Below, one piece after another: positions 55,852 through 64,000 of a DNA stretch of 64,000 bases. Numbering within the stretch: position 1 is the stretch's first letter; every line of letters begins with the position of its first letter. The stretch is from Sphingomonas echinoides ATCC 14820. Lineage in GTDB: Bacteria; Pseudomonadota; Alphaproteobacteria; Sphingomonadales; Sphingomonadaceae. The notes below the pieces were generated by a model. The model saw only the letters and a list, made by a program, of their open reading frames with translations, had not been told where the DNA came from and made no database searches. Both the position numbers and the translations under genes were made by a program. The DNA lies in NCBI RefSeq assembly GCF_000241465.1, contig NZ_JH584235.1:1908723-1972722 (forward strand), given 5' to 3'.

Positions 55852-57347
55852 GCAACATCGCCGCCTTGAAAGTCTCGCTGGCCCCGCGCACCGATGTCAC
55901 CCGCGCTGCGGACAAGCTCGCTGCACTCAAGAGCGGCAGTTTCTGGAATCGCCTGGGCACGCGCTTCTTGCCCTTCGCCGATGCGGCCTCCCCCGACCTG
56001 CCACTCGCGCGCTTGCTCCGGCTGTCGCTGTTCCAGGTGTCGGTCGGCATGGCGGCGGTGTTGCTCACCGGCACGCTCAACCGCGTGATGATCGTCGAAC
56101 TTGGCATGGCCTCCTCCGCCGTCGCCGCGATGGTGTCGCTGCCCTTGCTGTTCGCGCCGCTGCGGGCGTTCATCGGCTTCAAGTCGGACCATCACCAGTC
56201 GCTCCTCGGGTGGAAGCGCGTGCCCTATATCTGGTTCGGCACGCTGCTGCAGTTTGGCGGCTTCGCGCTGCTGCCTTTCGCCTTGCTGGTGATGACGGGG
56301 CTTGGCCATGGTCCGGCGATCATCGGCCAGATCGGCGCAGGACTCGCTTTCCTGATGGTCGGCGCCGGGATGCACACCACGCAGACCGCGGGGCTCGCGC
56401 TCGCCACCGATCTGGCACCGCCCGAAACCCGCCCGCGCGTCGTCGCCTTGCTGTATGTCATGCTGCTGCTCGGGATGATGGTCAGCGCGATCGTGATCGG
56501 GCGGCTGCTCGACCATTTCACCCCGACGCACCTCGTGCAGATCGTGCAGGGCGCGGGCCTGCTGACGGTGGTGCTCAACATCACCGCTCTGTGGAAGCAG
56601 GAAGCACGGCGGCGCGGCGGCACCGCGCCCGAGCCCGACCGGCCGAGCTTCGGCGAAGTGTGGGCGATCTTCGTCAAGCGCCCGCGCACGCTGCGACTGC
56701 TCGCCGCGACCGGCCTGGGCGCTGCCGCCTTCTCGATGCAGGACGTGCTGCTCGAACCCTTTGGCGGACAGATCCTCGGCCTGTCGGTCGGTGCGACGAC
56801 CTCGCTCACCGCCTTGTGGGCGGTCGGTATGCTCAGCGGCTTCGCGCTCGCCGCGCGCAGCCTGGCGGCGGGCGGAGAGCCGCACCGGCTGGCGGGCTTT
56901 GGCGGCGTCGCCGGGGTGGCGGCGTTCCTCTGCGTCATCTTCTCGGCCCCGCTTCACGCGACCGCGCTGCTGGCGATTGGGGCAACGATCATCGGCTTTG
57001 GCGGGGGGCTGTTCTCGGTCGGCACGCTGACGGCGGCGATGGCGATTTCGGACAGCGAGGAGCTGGACGGTCGCACCGGCCTCGCGCTCGGGGCCTGGGG
57101 CGCGGTGCAGGCAACCTGCGGTGGCGCGGCCATCGCGATCGGCGCGGTGGTGCGCGATCTCGTTTCCGCCGCTGCGGTGGCGCGCGACATGGGCGCGACG
57201 CTGGCCAATCCGGCCACGGGATACGGCGCGGTCTATGCGCTCGAAATCGTCTTGCTGCTCGCCACGCTGGTCGTGCTCGGGCCGCTCGTCCGCCCCGTCA
57301 CCGATACCAGCCAAAAGCGCTTCGGCCTCGCTGAATTCCCGGCCTGA
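55848..57347 (+). CDS. lhaA: Light-harvesting complex assembly protein LhaA (PucC family)
   Basis: A 499-residue membrane protein of the PucC/LhaA family, with GTLNRVMIVELGMASSAVA, FKSDHHQSLLGWKRVPYIWFG, SMQDVLLEPFGGQILG and a glycine-rich late helix. Known LhaA is needed for assembly of the LH1 antenna around the reaction centre. Position between bchM and puhA is the usual one. Paralogue of the protein encoded at 42192. Confidence 0.95.
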   Translation: MSNIAALKVSLAPRTDVTRAADKLAALKSGSFWNRLGTRFLPFADAASPDLPLARLLRLSLFQVSVGMAAVLLTGTLNRVMIVELGMASSAVAAMVSLPLLFAPLRAFIGFKSDHHQSLLGWKRVPYIWFGTLLQFGGFALLPFALLVMTGLGHGPAIIGQIGAGLAFLMVGAGMHTTQTAGLALATDLAPPETRPRVVALLYVMLLLGMMVSAIVIGRLLDHFTPTHLVQIVQGAGLLTVVLNITALWKQEARRRGGTAPEPDRPSFGEVWAIFVKRPRTLRLLAATGLGAAAFSMQDVLLEPFGGQILGLSVGATTSLTALWAVGMLSGFALAARSLAAGGEPHRLAGFGGVAGVAAFLCVIFSAPLHATALLAIGATIIGFGGGLFSVGTLTAAMAISDSEELDGRTGLALGAWGAVQATCGGAAIAIGAVVRDLVSAAAVARDMGATLANPATGYGAVYALEIVLLLATLVVLGPLVRPVTDTSQKRFGLAEFPA

Positions 57348-57365
57348 GAGAAAGGGAGAACGACC

Positions 57366-58139
57366 ATGCATCCCACTTTGACCCCCGGCATCGATGTCGC
57401 GATGGTGGTGTTTTACGCCTTCGTGTTGTTCTTCCTCTGTCTCATTTTCTACCTGCGCCGCGAGGATCGGCGTGAAGGCTATCCGCTCGAAGACGAAATG
57501 AGCGGACGGCTCGATACGCGCGGCGGGCCGCTGCTTGAGGCCGAACCCAAGACCTTCCTGCTCCCCTTCGGGCGTGGCACAGTGACGACCCCGACCAAGG
57601 GACGCGAGCCGTTCGACATTGCCGCGCGCCGCACCGACCGCTTTGGCGGCGCGCCATATGCGCCGACCGGCAACCCGCTGGTCGATGGCGTCGGCCCGGC
57701 AGCCTATGCCAATCGCGCGAAATGGCCCGATCTCGATATGGAAGGGCATCCGCGCATCGTGCCCTTGGGCGCGGCGCTCGATTATGCGATCGAACGCCGC
57801 GATCCCGATCCACGCGGCTGGCCGATCTTCGGCTGTGACGGGCTGCAGGGCGGCACCGTCTCCGAAGCCTGGGTCGACCGCGCCGACCGCCTGATCCGCT
57901 ATCTCGCGGTCGATCTCCCCGCTTCGGGCGGCACCGTGCTGGTGCCGATGATGATGGTGTCGGTCGACCGCCGCCAGGCCCGCATCGTGTGCGACGCGGT
58001 AACCGCCGCCCAATTCGTCGATGCCCCGCGCATCGCCGCTGCCGACCACATCACGCTGTACGAGGAAGACCGCGTGCTCGGCTATTTCGGCGGCGGTTAT
58101 CTCTACGCAACCCCGGATCGTCAGGAGCCGTTTCTGTGA
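57366..58139 (+). CDS. puhA: Photosynthetic reaction centre subunit H
   Basis: A 257-residue H subunit: short periplasmic start, one membrane helix (VAMVVFYAFVLFFLCLIFYLR, about residues 12-32), then a cytoplasmic PRC-barrel-containing domain with REGYPLEDEM, the proline-rich PKTFLLPFG and the stretch GWPIFGCDGLQGGTVSEAWVDR. It caps the L/M core and guides protons to the quinone site; pufL and pufM are not in the window. Ribosome site AGGGAGAA. Confidence 0.97.
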   Translation: MHPTLTPGIDVAMVVFYAFVLFFLCLIFYLRREDRREGYPLEDEMSGRLDTRGGPLLEAEPKTFLLPFGRGTVTTPTKGREPFDIAARRTDRFGGAPYAPTGNPLVDGVGPAAYANRAKWPDLDMEGHPRIVPLGAALDYAIERRDPDPRGWPIFGCDGLQGGTVSEAWVDRADRLIRYLAVDLPASGGTVLVPMMMVSVDRRQARIVCDAVTAAQFVDAPRIAAADHITLYEEDRVLGYFGGGYLYATPDRQEPFL

Positions 58140-58786
58140 CCGAGCATGATTATGAGCCGATCCCCGGCCTGCCTGGGTTGCTGCCCAAGGACGAACGCAT
58201 CCTGTGGCAGGGCGCGCCCGATTGGCGCGTGCTGGCGCGCACCGCCTTCCACACGCGGCTGGTAAAAGGCTATTTCGCGCTGCTGGGGGCGTGGGCGCTG
58301 GCCGCCGCGATCGCGCGCGGGCTGCACGGGCTGGGCGACCTTTCGGGCGTGGCGCTAACCGCGATGTTCGGCATACTCGCCATCGGCCTGCTCAACCTGC
58401 TCGCCTGGGGGGCGGCCAAGACCACGCTCTACACGCTGACCAATCGCCGGATCGTGCTGCGCATTGGCGTCGCCTTTTCCAAATGCATCAATCTGCCGCT
58501 GTCGCGCGTCGGCACGCTGGGCCTCGCCACCTATGCCGATGGATCGGGCGACGTGCCGATCGCGCTGACCGGGGACCGCAAGCTCGGCTATCTCGCTTTG
58601 TGGCCGCACGCCCGGCCGTGGCATGTCAGCACCCCGCAGCCGATGCTGCGCGCGGTGCCCGATGCCGCCGAGGTCGCAGCCCTGCTTGGCCGGACCTGCC
58701 TCGCCGCAAATCCGCACGGGCAATTGGTGCCGCCCGCGCCCGTCGCTCAGGCCGAGACCGGCTTTACCGGGGCGATCGCAGCATGA
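58136..58786 (+). CDS. puhB: Photosynthetic complex assembly protein PuhB
   Basis: A 216-residue membrane protein with PuhB-type start DYEPIPGLPGLLPKDERILWQGAPDW, two or three helices, and the PH-like region TTLYTLTNRRIVLRIGVAFSKCINLPL. Known PuhB assists reaction-centre assembly. It begins with a GTG that overlaps the puhA stop (GTGA) and overlaps puhC by four bases. Confidence 0.94.
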   Translation: MTEHDYEPIPGLPGLLPKDERILWQGAPDWRVLARTAFHTRLVKGYFALLGAWALAAAIARGLHGLGDLSGVALTAMFGILAIGLLNLLAWGAAKTTLYTLTNRRIVLRIGVAFSKCINLPLSRVGTLGLATYADGSGDVPIALTGDRKLGYLALWPHARPWHVSTPQPMLRAVPDAAEVAALLGRTCLAANPHGQLVPPAPVAQAETGFTGAIAA

Positions 58787-59262
58787 GCCACAGTCATGAA
58801 GTGCATTTGCCGCGCGGCGCGCTGATCCTGGCGGGGACGCTGGTCGCCTTTGCCTTCACCCTCACTGCGACGATGCGCATCGCGCATGTGCCGCCCGCCG
58901 CCTCGCCCGTGCTGCTGCGCAGTGCCGAGCATGTCGCCCCGGTCAAATCGCGCACCTTGCGCTTCATCGATGCTGCCGATCGCGGCGTGCGGATCGAGGA
59001 TGTCGGCACGGGGGCAACCGCAGCGACGATCGTACCGGGCCAACAGACCGGCTTCATCCGCGGCGTGATGCGAGGGTTAGCGCGCGAGCGGCGGCTGCAC
59101 GGCATCGGCAGCGCGCCGCCCTTCGTGCTCACCCAGTGGCAGGATGGCGAATTGTCGCTGACCGACACCGCAACCGGTCGCGCGATCGAACTCAACGCCT
59201 TCGGCACCACCAATCGCGCCGCTTTTGCCGCCCTGCTGAATGCCCCGGAGACCACGCGATGA
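58783..59262 (+). CDS. puhC: Photosynthetic complex assembly protein PuhC
   Basis: A 159-residue protein with one N-terminal membrane helix (GALILAGTLVAFAFTLTATM) and a periplasmic domain including IVPGQQTGFIRGVMRGLARERR and LTDTATGRAIELNAFG, typical of PuhC. It promotes reorganisation of the reaction-centre/LH1 complex in Rhodobacter. Overlaps both neighbours by four bases. Confidence 0.93.
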   Translation: MSHSHEVHLPRGALILAGTLVAFAFTLTATMRIAHVPPAASPVLLRSAEHVAPVKSRTLRFIDAADRGVRIEDVGTGATAATIVPGQQTGFIRGVMRGLARERRLHGIGSAPPFVLTQWQDGELSLTDTATGRAIELNAFGTTNRAAFAALLNAPETTR

Positions 59263-59555
59263 TCGCCTTCCGCCGCGCCAGCTTCGAGACGCCGTGCCGG
59301 ATCGAGATCGAACATAGCGACGAATTCCTGTGCGCGCATGTCGAGCTGGCAGATGGCGTCGCGATCAACCCCGGCGACCAGGTGCGCGTGCATGGCGCGC
59401 CGATCGAAGTGCCCTTTGGCGAACGCCGCGTGTTCAACCGCCTCGCCACCGTCGAGCGCGCCGGCGCGATCGAGCGGCTGTGGACCAAGCTGCTCGGCCA
59501 TTTCGAAATGGCGGATTTGTACGAAGTCAGCTTCTCGGATCGGAGACTGTCATGA
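59259..59555 (+). CDS. Small conserved protein between puhC and acsF, function unknown
   Basis: A 98-residue soluble protein. Mostly beta-strand and acidic near the start ([30 protein letters not shown]), then helical around [24 protein letters not shown] know of small unnamed genes at this place in other alphaproteobacterial clusters, but I know no function. Overlaps puhC and acsF by ATGA on both sides, so it is stoichiometrically coupled to them; an AcsF partner or assembly role is a guess. Confidence 0.8.
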   Translation: MIAFRRASFETPCRIEIEHSDEFLCAHVELADGVAINPGDQVRVHGAPIEVPFGERRVFNRLATVERAGAIERLWTKLLGHFEMADLYEVSFSDRRLS

Positions 59556-60613
59556 CCATGCATCGCCCGGTGACCGCCACCGACACGCTCGCCATCGCCC
59601 GCAGCGAGACGATGCTGTCGCCGCGTTTCTACACCACCGATTTCGCGGCGATGGACCGCATCGACGTATCGCCGGTGCGCGCCGAATGGGATCAGTTGAT
59701 CGCCGAGATGGTCGCCGATCCCAACCACCGCCATTTCCGCCGGACTGATGCGTTTGACGGGGTGATCGAAAGCCTGCCCGATGGCCTGCGCGAGGAATTC
59801 ATCGATTTCCTCGTGAGTTCGCTGACCGCCGAATTTTCCGGCTGCATCCTCTATGCCGAAATTCAGAAGCGCGCGCAGAACCCCGACATCAAGATGCTGT
59901 TCAAGCTGATGAGCCGCGACGAGAGCCGCCATGCCGGTTTCATCAACGATACGCTGAAGGATGCGGGCATCGGGGTGAACCTCAGCTTCCTCACCAAGAC
60001 GAAAAAATACACCTATTTCCGCCCGAAATTCATCTTTTACGCCACGTATTTGTCCGAAAAAATCGGCTATTCGCGCTATATCACCATCTTCCGGCACCTG
60101 GCGCAGCACCCGCAGTGGCGCTTCCACCCGATCTTCAACTGGTTCGAGGAATGGTGCAATGACGAGTTCCGCCACGGCGAAGCCTTCGCCATTTTGATGC
60201 GGACCGACCCGAAATTGCTGAGCGGCCATAACAAACTGTGGATCCGCTTCTTCCTCGTCGCGGTCTATGCGACGATGTATGTGCGCGATCACAACCGCCC
60301 GGCCTTCCATACCGCGCTCGGCATCGATCCGACCGATTATGACCACCGCGTGTTCAGCGTCTGCTCGGCGATCACGCGGCAAGTGTTCCCGGTCGTGCTC
60401 GACACCGATTCCCCCGCCTTCCGCGCCGGGTTGGAGCGGATGCGCAAGATCGCTGCCCGGATCGACGACGCCAAGGCGCAAGGCGGGGTGATCGGCGCGG
60501 CCAAGCGCGTCGCGCTGACCGGTGCCGCCGCGCTCGCCTTCGCCCGGCTGTATCTCACCCCGGTGCAGCGCAACACGATTCCGGTGTCGGCGCGGCTGGC
60601 CCCGGTCTGGTGA
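59552..60613 (+). CDS. acsF: Aerobic Mg-protoporphyrin IX monomethyl ester oxidative cyclase
   Basis: A 353-residue diiron enzyme. Iron-ligand motifs are [11 protein letters not shown] and [11 protein letters not shown], with a further Glu in [15 protein letters not shown]. It forms the isocyclic ring using molecular oxygen, which marks an aerobic phototroph; the oxygen-independent alternative bchE is not in the window. The ATG overlaps the stop of the small gene before it, and puhE follows with a GTGA overlap. Confidence 0.97.
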   Translation: MTMHRPVTATDTLAIARSETMLSPRFYTTDFAAMDRIDVSPVRAEWDQLIAEMVADPNHRHFRRTDAFDGVIESLPDGLREEFIDFLVSSLTAEFSGCILYAEIQKRAQNPDIKMLFKLMSRDESRHAGFINDTLKDAGIGVNLSFLTKTKKYTYFRPKFIFYATYLSEKIGYSRYITIFRHLAQHPQWRFHPIFNWFEEWCNDEFRHGEAFAILMRTDPKLLSGHNKLWIRFFLVAVYATMYVRDHNRPAFHTALGIDPTDYDHRVFSVCSAITRQVFPVVLDTDSPAFRAGLERMRKIAARIDDAKAQGGVIGAAKRVALTGAAALAFARLYLTPVQRNTIPVSARLAPVW

Positions 60614-61389
60614 CCATTCCACCGCTTCTCTTCGCGCTGATGCTGTGGTTCATCGGGACGGCGGCGGTGGTGTGGCTCGACAGCCGCCCGCAGCATACCT
60701 TCCGCACCAGCTTCACGCTGGTCGGCTGGCTGGCGCTCATCGCCACCGGCGCGGTGTGGGCACGCGCGGACGATGCGAGTTGGGGCGGTGCCTATCTCGG
60801 CTTTGCCGCGGCGATCGTAATCTGGGGCTGGCACGAAATGGGCTTTCTGATGGGCTTCGTCGCCGGGCCCAACCGCGCGCCCTGCCCGCCGGGCGTGGTC
60901 GGCTGGGCGCGCTTTCGTGCCGCCACCGCGACCGTGATCCATCACGAAGTGGCGATCGCCGCGACCGCATTGCTGCTGTTCGCGCTCACTTGGGGCCAGC
61001 CCAACCAGGCCGCGCCGCTCACTTTCCTGCTGCTGTTCGTGCTGCGGCTCAGCGCCAAGTTCAACCTGTATCTGGGCGTGCCCAATCTCAGCGACGAAGT
61101 GTTCCCGGCGCACCTTGCCTATCTCAAAAGCTATTTCCGCAAGCGCGCGTTCAACGCGCTGCTGCCGCTGTCGATCGGCGGATCGGCCGCGCTTGCCGGG
61201 TGGGCGTGGACGCTGGCCGAGGCCGCGCCTGCGCAAAGCGGCGCTGCCACCACCGCGACCTTGCTCGCTGGCCTGGCCGCTTTGGGCGTGGTCGAACATC
61301 TTTTCCTTGTGTTGCCGCTCAGGGATGCCAAACTCTGGCACTGGGCGTCGGCGAAGAACCAAGCGGCAAAAGCCGCGATACGCGATTGA
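60610..61389 (+). CDS. puhE: Putative photosynthetic complex assembly protein PuhE
   Basis: A 259-residue polytopic protein with about seven helices, including [48 protein letters not shown] and [31 protein letters not shown], all typical of PuhE. Mutants in Rhodobacter show altered pigment production; its mechanism is unknown. Begins with GTG overlapping the acsF stop. Confidence 0.93.
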   Translation: MTIPPLLFALMLWFIGTAAVVWLDSRPQHTFRTSFTLVGWLALIATGAVWARADDASWGGAYLGFAAAIVIWGWHEMGFLMGFVAGPNRAPCPPGVVGWARFRAATATVIHHEVAIAATALLLFALTWGQPNQAAPLTFLLLFVLRLSAKFNLYLGVPNLSDEVFPAHLAYLKSYFRKRAFNALLPLSIGGSAALAGWAWTLAEAAPAQSGAATTATLLAGLAALGVVEHLFLVLPLRDAKLWHWASAKNQAAKAAIRD

Positions 61390-61404
61390 TCGGGGAGGTA
61401 CGCC

Positions 61405-62625
61405 ATGGACTATGAGGCATTCTTTTCGGGGCAACTCGATACGCTGAAGGAAGACGGGCGCTACCGCATCTTCGCCGAACTGGAACGCAAGGCGGGCAGC
61501 TTCCCGCGCGCGAAGCACCACACAGACGACGGCATTGGCGAAGTCACCGTATGGTGCAGCAACGATTATCTCGGCATGGGCCAGCACCCCAAGGTGCTGG
61601 ACGCGATGCACCAGACGCTCGACGCCTGCGGCGCGGGCGCGGGCGGCACGCGCAACATTTCGGGCACCACCCACGCGCATGTCCAGCTCGAGGCCGAACT
61701 CGCCGATCTGCACGGCAAGGAAGCCGCTTTGCTGTTCACCTCGGGCTATGTCTCCAATTGGGCGGCGCTGTCGACGCTCGCCGCACGGCTGCCCGATTGT
61801 GTCGTGCTGTCCGACGCGCTCAACCACGCCTCGATGATCGAAGGCATTCGCCACAGCCGCGCCGAGTGCATCCGCTTCAAGCATAGCGACCCCGAGGACC
61901 TCGACCGCCGCTTGTCCGAGATCGCGCCCGACCGGCCCAAATTGGTCGCGTTCGAAAGCGTTTATTCGATGGATGGCGACATCGCCCCGATCGCGGAGAT
62001 TCTCGACGTGTGCGAACGCCACGGCGCGATGTCCTATCTCGACGAAGTCCACGGCGTCGGCCTGTACGGCCCGCGCGGCGGCGGCGTGGCCGAGGCGCGC
62101 GGGCTGATGGACCGCATCACCGTGATCGAGGGGACGCTGGGCAAGGCGTTCGGCGTGATGGGCGGCTATATCGCGGGGACGGCGGCGATGTGCGATTTCG
62201 TGCGCAGCTTCGCCAGCGGCTTCATCTTCACCACCGCTCTGCCGCCGGCGCTGGCCGCGGGCGCGACCGCCAGCATCCGCCATTTGAAGCAAAGCAACTG
62301 GGAGCGCGAGCAGCACCACGCCCGCGTTGCGCAAGTGCGGCGGCGGCTTGATGCGATCGGCATTCCGACGATGGACAATCCCAGCCACATCATCCCGGTG
62401 ATGGTGGGCGATGCGCACAAGTGCAAGATGATCAGCGACTGGCTGCTGGAACATCACGGCATCTATGTGCAGCCGATCAATTACCCGACCGTCCCCGTCG
62501 GCACCGAGCGCCTGCGGCTGACGCCCTCGCCGGTGCATTCCGACGGCGATGTCGACCGCCTGGTGAGCGCGCTGTCGGAGATCTGGTCGCAATGCGCGCT
62601 GGCGCGGCGCGCGATGGCGGCTTGA
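61405..62625 (+). CDS. hemA: 5-aminolevulinate synthase
   Basis: A 406-residue pyridoxal-phosphate enzyme that condenses glycine and succinyl-CoA, the first step of tetrapyrrole synthesis in alphaproteobacteria. [30 protein letters not shown] and the PLP-lysine motif [13 protein letters not shown] are present. As the last gene of the operon it ties precursor supply to pigment synthesis. Ribosome site GGGGAGGT; 15 bases after puhE. Confidence 0.97.
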   Translation: MDYEAFFSGQLDTLKEDGRYRIFAELERKAGSFPRAKHHTDDGIGEVTVWCSNDYLGMGQHPKVLDAMHQTLDACGAGAGGTRNISGTTHAHVQLEAELADLHGKEAALLFTSGYVSNWAALSTLAARLPDCVVLSDALNHASMIEGIRHSRAECIRFKHSDPEDLDRRLSEIAPDRPKLVAFESVYSMDGDIAPIAEILDVCERHGAMSYLDEVHGVGLYGPRGGGVAEARGLMDRITVIEGTLGKAFGVMGGYIAGTAAMCDFVRSFASGFIFTTALPPALAAGATASIRHLKQSNWEREQHHARVAQVRRRLDAIGIPTMDNPSHIIPVMVGDAHKCKMISDWLLEHHGIYVQPINYPTVPVGTERLRLTPSPVHSDGDVDRLVSALSEIWSQCALARRAMAA

Positions 62626-62671
62626 GGGGGGCGGAGGGGGCACTCTGAACCACGCGGTGATTGCGAGCCAA

Positions 62672-62702
62672 CGTTCCCGATCCACGCTCCTGATCGGGAA
62701 CG
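62672..62702. terminator. Hairpin at the convergent end of hemA and the HTH gene
   Basis: CGTTCCCGATC (62672-62682) and GATCGGGAACG (62692-62702) form a perfect eleven-base stem with a nine-base loop. It lies between convergent genes. No T-run, so a bidirectional terminator or a transcript-end stabiliser is likely but unproven. Confidence 0.6.
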
Positions 62703-62712
62703 GAACAGCCCG

Positions 62713-63426
62713 CTATTGCACACCTACCTTGATCCCGAAATTGGTGTTGAGTGCGTGCGCGCCAGCCCGCGTTATTGAGATCGTCCGCGAACCATCGATG
62801 CGGCGTATCCAGTCGTGTTCGAAGCACGCAGTCAACAACGCCGCACCAATCGTTCCGGCGATGTGCGGGCGACGTTCGCTCCAATCTAGGCAGGGACGAC
62901 AGAACAGCCTGCGCGCCGTTGTACGGTTGAACGCAGTATCCACATCGACGCCGATCGATCGGAGGAACGCCACCCCTTCGGCGGATAGCTGGCCACCATC
63001 CGCCAGATCCGTGATGTATCCCTGCTCGCTCATACGATCAGCGACCGTCACCGCAATGCTGCCGGCAAGGTGGTCGTAACAGGAGCGAGCACGGCGCATC
63101 GCCGCGTCTCGAGGCCCCGTTCTCACCTTACGTTTAATGCTGTTCGTCGGCTCGGCGGCAACCGCCATGATACCTTCGATCATGGTGGCGACGGTTTCCG
63201 ATGCCAGCCGATGATAGCGATGGCGTCCCTGCCGTTCGACAGCCAGCAGCCCCGCAACCGTCATCCGTCCCAAGTGGCTGCTCGCTGTCTGAGGCATTAT
63301 TCCCGCAACGTTGGCAAGTTCACTTGCTGTAAGCGCGCGCCCGTCCATGAGCGCAACGAGCATCGCGCTTCGGGCCGGATCACCGATAAGGGCGGCGATT
63401 TCGGCAATTCCGGTCGTGGTCAGCAT
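62713..63426 (-). CDS. ArsR-type winged-helix regulator with extra C-terminal domain
   Basis: A 237-residue protein. The first 80 residues are an ArsR-like winged helix ([20 protein letters not shown], then [20 protein letters not shown] and [12 protein letters not shown]). The rest, about 150 residues, includes [19 protein letters not shown] and [18 protein letters not shown], a conserved-looking region with two close cysteines that occurs in a family of such regulators. The ligand is unknown. It is convergent with hemA and divergent from the NIPSNAP gene, which it may control. Confidence 0.85.
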   Translation of the reverse strand: MLTTTGIAEIAALIGDPARSAMLVALMDGRALTASELANVAGIMPQTASSHLGRMTVAGLLAVERQGRHRYHRLASETVATMIEGIMAVAAEPTNSIKRKVRTGPRDAAMRRARSCYDHLAGSIAVTVADRMSEQGYITDLADGGQLSAEGVAFLRSIGVDVDTAFNRTTARRLFCRPCLDWSERRPHIAGTIGAALLTACFEHDWIRRIDGSRTISITRAGAHALNTNFGIKVGVQ

Positions 63427-63564
63427 CTATCTTTCACTCGAAACAAGCCCTCTTGCAGGCCACTTCGCATATATGCCCCCCTTCATGCTTCGATGGCGGT
63501 CGAAGCATCGATCGATGCGTGCAGCCTACACTGGTCCGGTTACGACAATACCGGAAGGCTAGCT

Positions 63565-63894
63565 ATGATAACGTGTTTCATCCGCTACGAAATCGACCCG
63601 TTTCGTGTCGATGCGTTCGAGGAATATGCCCGCAACTGGGGGCAGGCGATACCGCGTTGCGGGGCCGATCTGATAGGCTATTTCGCGCCGCACGAAGGGT
63701 CAGCCACGACAGCCTATGGGCTCTACAACATCGAAGACCTCACCGCTTACGAGGCTTACCGTGCCCGACTTCGCGATGATCCCCTCGGCCGTAGCAATTA
63801 CGAGTTCGCGAAACGCGAGCGTTTCATCCTGCGTGAAGATCGCATGTTTCTCCGGCTTGCTTCTACCCCCCATGCGCAGCTGGTAAAACCATGA
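63565..63894 (+). CDS. NIPSNAP family protein
   Basis: A 109-residue ferredoxin-like-fold protein: [37 protein letters not shown], then [23 protein letters not shown], as in NIPSNAP proteins. Bacterial function is unclear. Its ATG follows GGAAGG, and the next gene overlaps by ATGA. The 138 bases between this gene and the divergent regulator hold no other gene. Confidence 0.85.
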   Translation: MITCFIRYEIDPFRVDAFEEYARNWGQAIPRCGADLIGYFAPHEGSATTAYGLYNIEDLTAYEAYRARLRDDPLGRSNYEFAKRERFILREDRMFLRLASTPHAQLVKP

Positions 63895-64000
63895 TCGCCG
63901 TCATCTTCGAGGTCGAGTTGGCCGAAGGGCGGATGGATCGATATCTCGAGCTCGCCGCCGCATTGCGCGGCGAGCTCGAAACGATCGACGGCTTCCTGTC
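63891..64000 (+). CDS. Antibiotic-biosynthesis-monooxygenase (ABM) domain protein, 3' end cut by window
   Basis: The first 36 codons of a gene overlapping the NIPSNAP gene. [20 protein letters not shown], then [14 protein letters not shown], resembles the start of ABM-domain proteins, small dimeric proteins that include haem oxygenases and quinol monooxygenases. The window ends before the rest can be seen. Confidence 0.7.
   Translation, partial: MIAVIFEVELAEGRMDRYLELAAALRGELETIDGFL

Overview
The window reads as a high-GC chromosomal segment of an alphaproteobacterium, most likely a Sphingomonadales aerobic anoxygenic phototroph (Sphingomonas-like). The grounds are a photosynthesis gene cluster in the order bchFNBHLM-lhaA-puhABC-orf-acsF-puhE-hemA, an oxygen-dependent AcsF cyclase, large TonB-dependent receptors next to LacI regulators, and GC-rich palindromic repeats between genes. 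The genus call is inference.

Layout. 0-6.5 kb: end of an rRNA-type methyltransferase, a membrane protein, a DUF2141 protein, two glycosyltransferases and a Tat-exported PhoD phosphatase. 6.5-16 kb: a LacI regulator, a YeiH-type exporter, an MFS permease, a TonB receptor, a Gfo/Idh/MocA protein, an aldo-keto reductase and an SsuD-type flavin monooxygenase, with three copies of one operator-like palindrome. I read this as a candidate oxygenolytic sulfoquinovose (or other sulfosugar) pathway. 16-39.5 kb: a uronate/pectin-type utilisation locus (TonB receptor, esterases, kdgK, kduD, kduI, uxaC, LacI, uxaA, uxuB-type reductase, FAH-family hydratase, hexuronate MFS, a 1,252-residue LamG/CARDB protein of unknown activity, a DUF885 protein, a GH43). 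Five copies of TGACACCGGTTACCA or a close variant mark its promoters.

39.6-62.6 kb: photosynthesis genes. A lipoprotein cytochrome c comes first. Then, on the minus strand, aerR-ppsR, and bchG-PucC-like-bchP-tspO-small membrane ORF. Diverging from these is the long plus-strand operon bchF to hemA, most of whose genes overlap by 4 bases. Two matching 18-base palindromes (TGTCAA-N6-TTGACG), each covering a likely -35 box, sit at the bchF/aerR and bchG promoters and are good PpsR operator candidates. bchXYZ, bchCDIO, pufBALM and crt genes are not in the window. bchB carries an in-frame copy of a repeat that is otherwise intergenic. 62.7-64 kb: an ArsR-type regulator, a NIPSNAP protein and the start of an ABM-domain protein.

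Together the window pairs light harvesting with uptake and breakdown of plant-type sugars (uronates, possibly plant sulfolipid sugar), which would suit a leaf-surface or plant-associated life. This ecological reading is inference.
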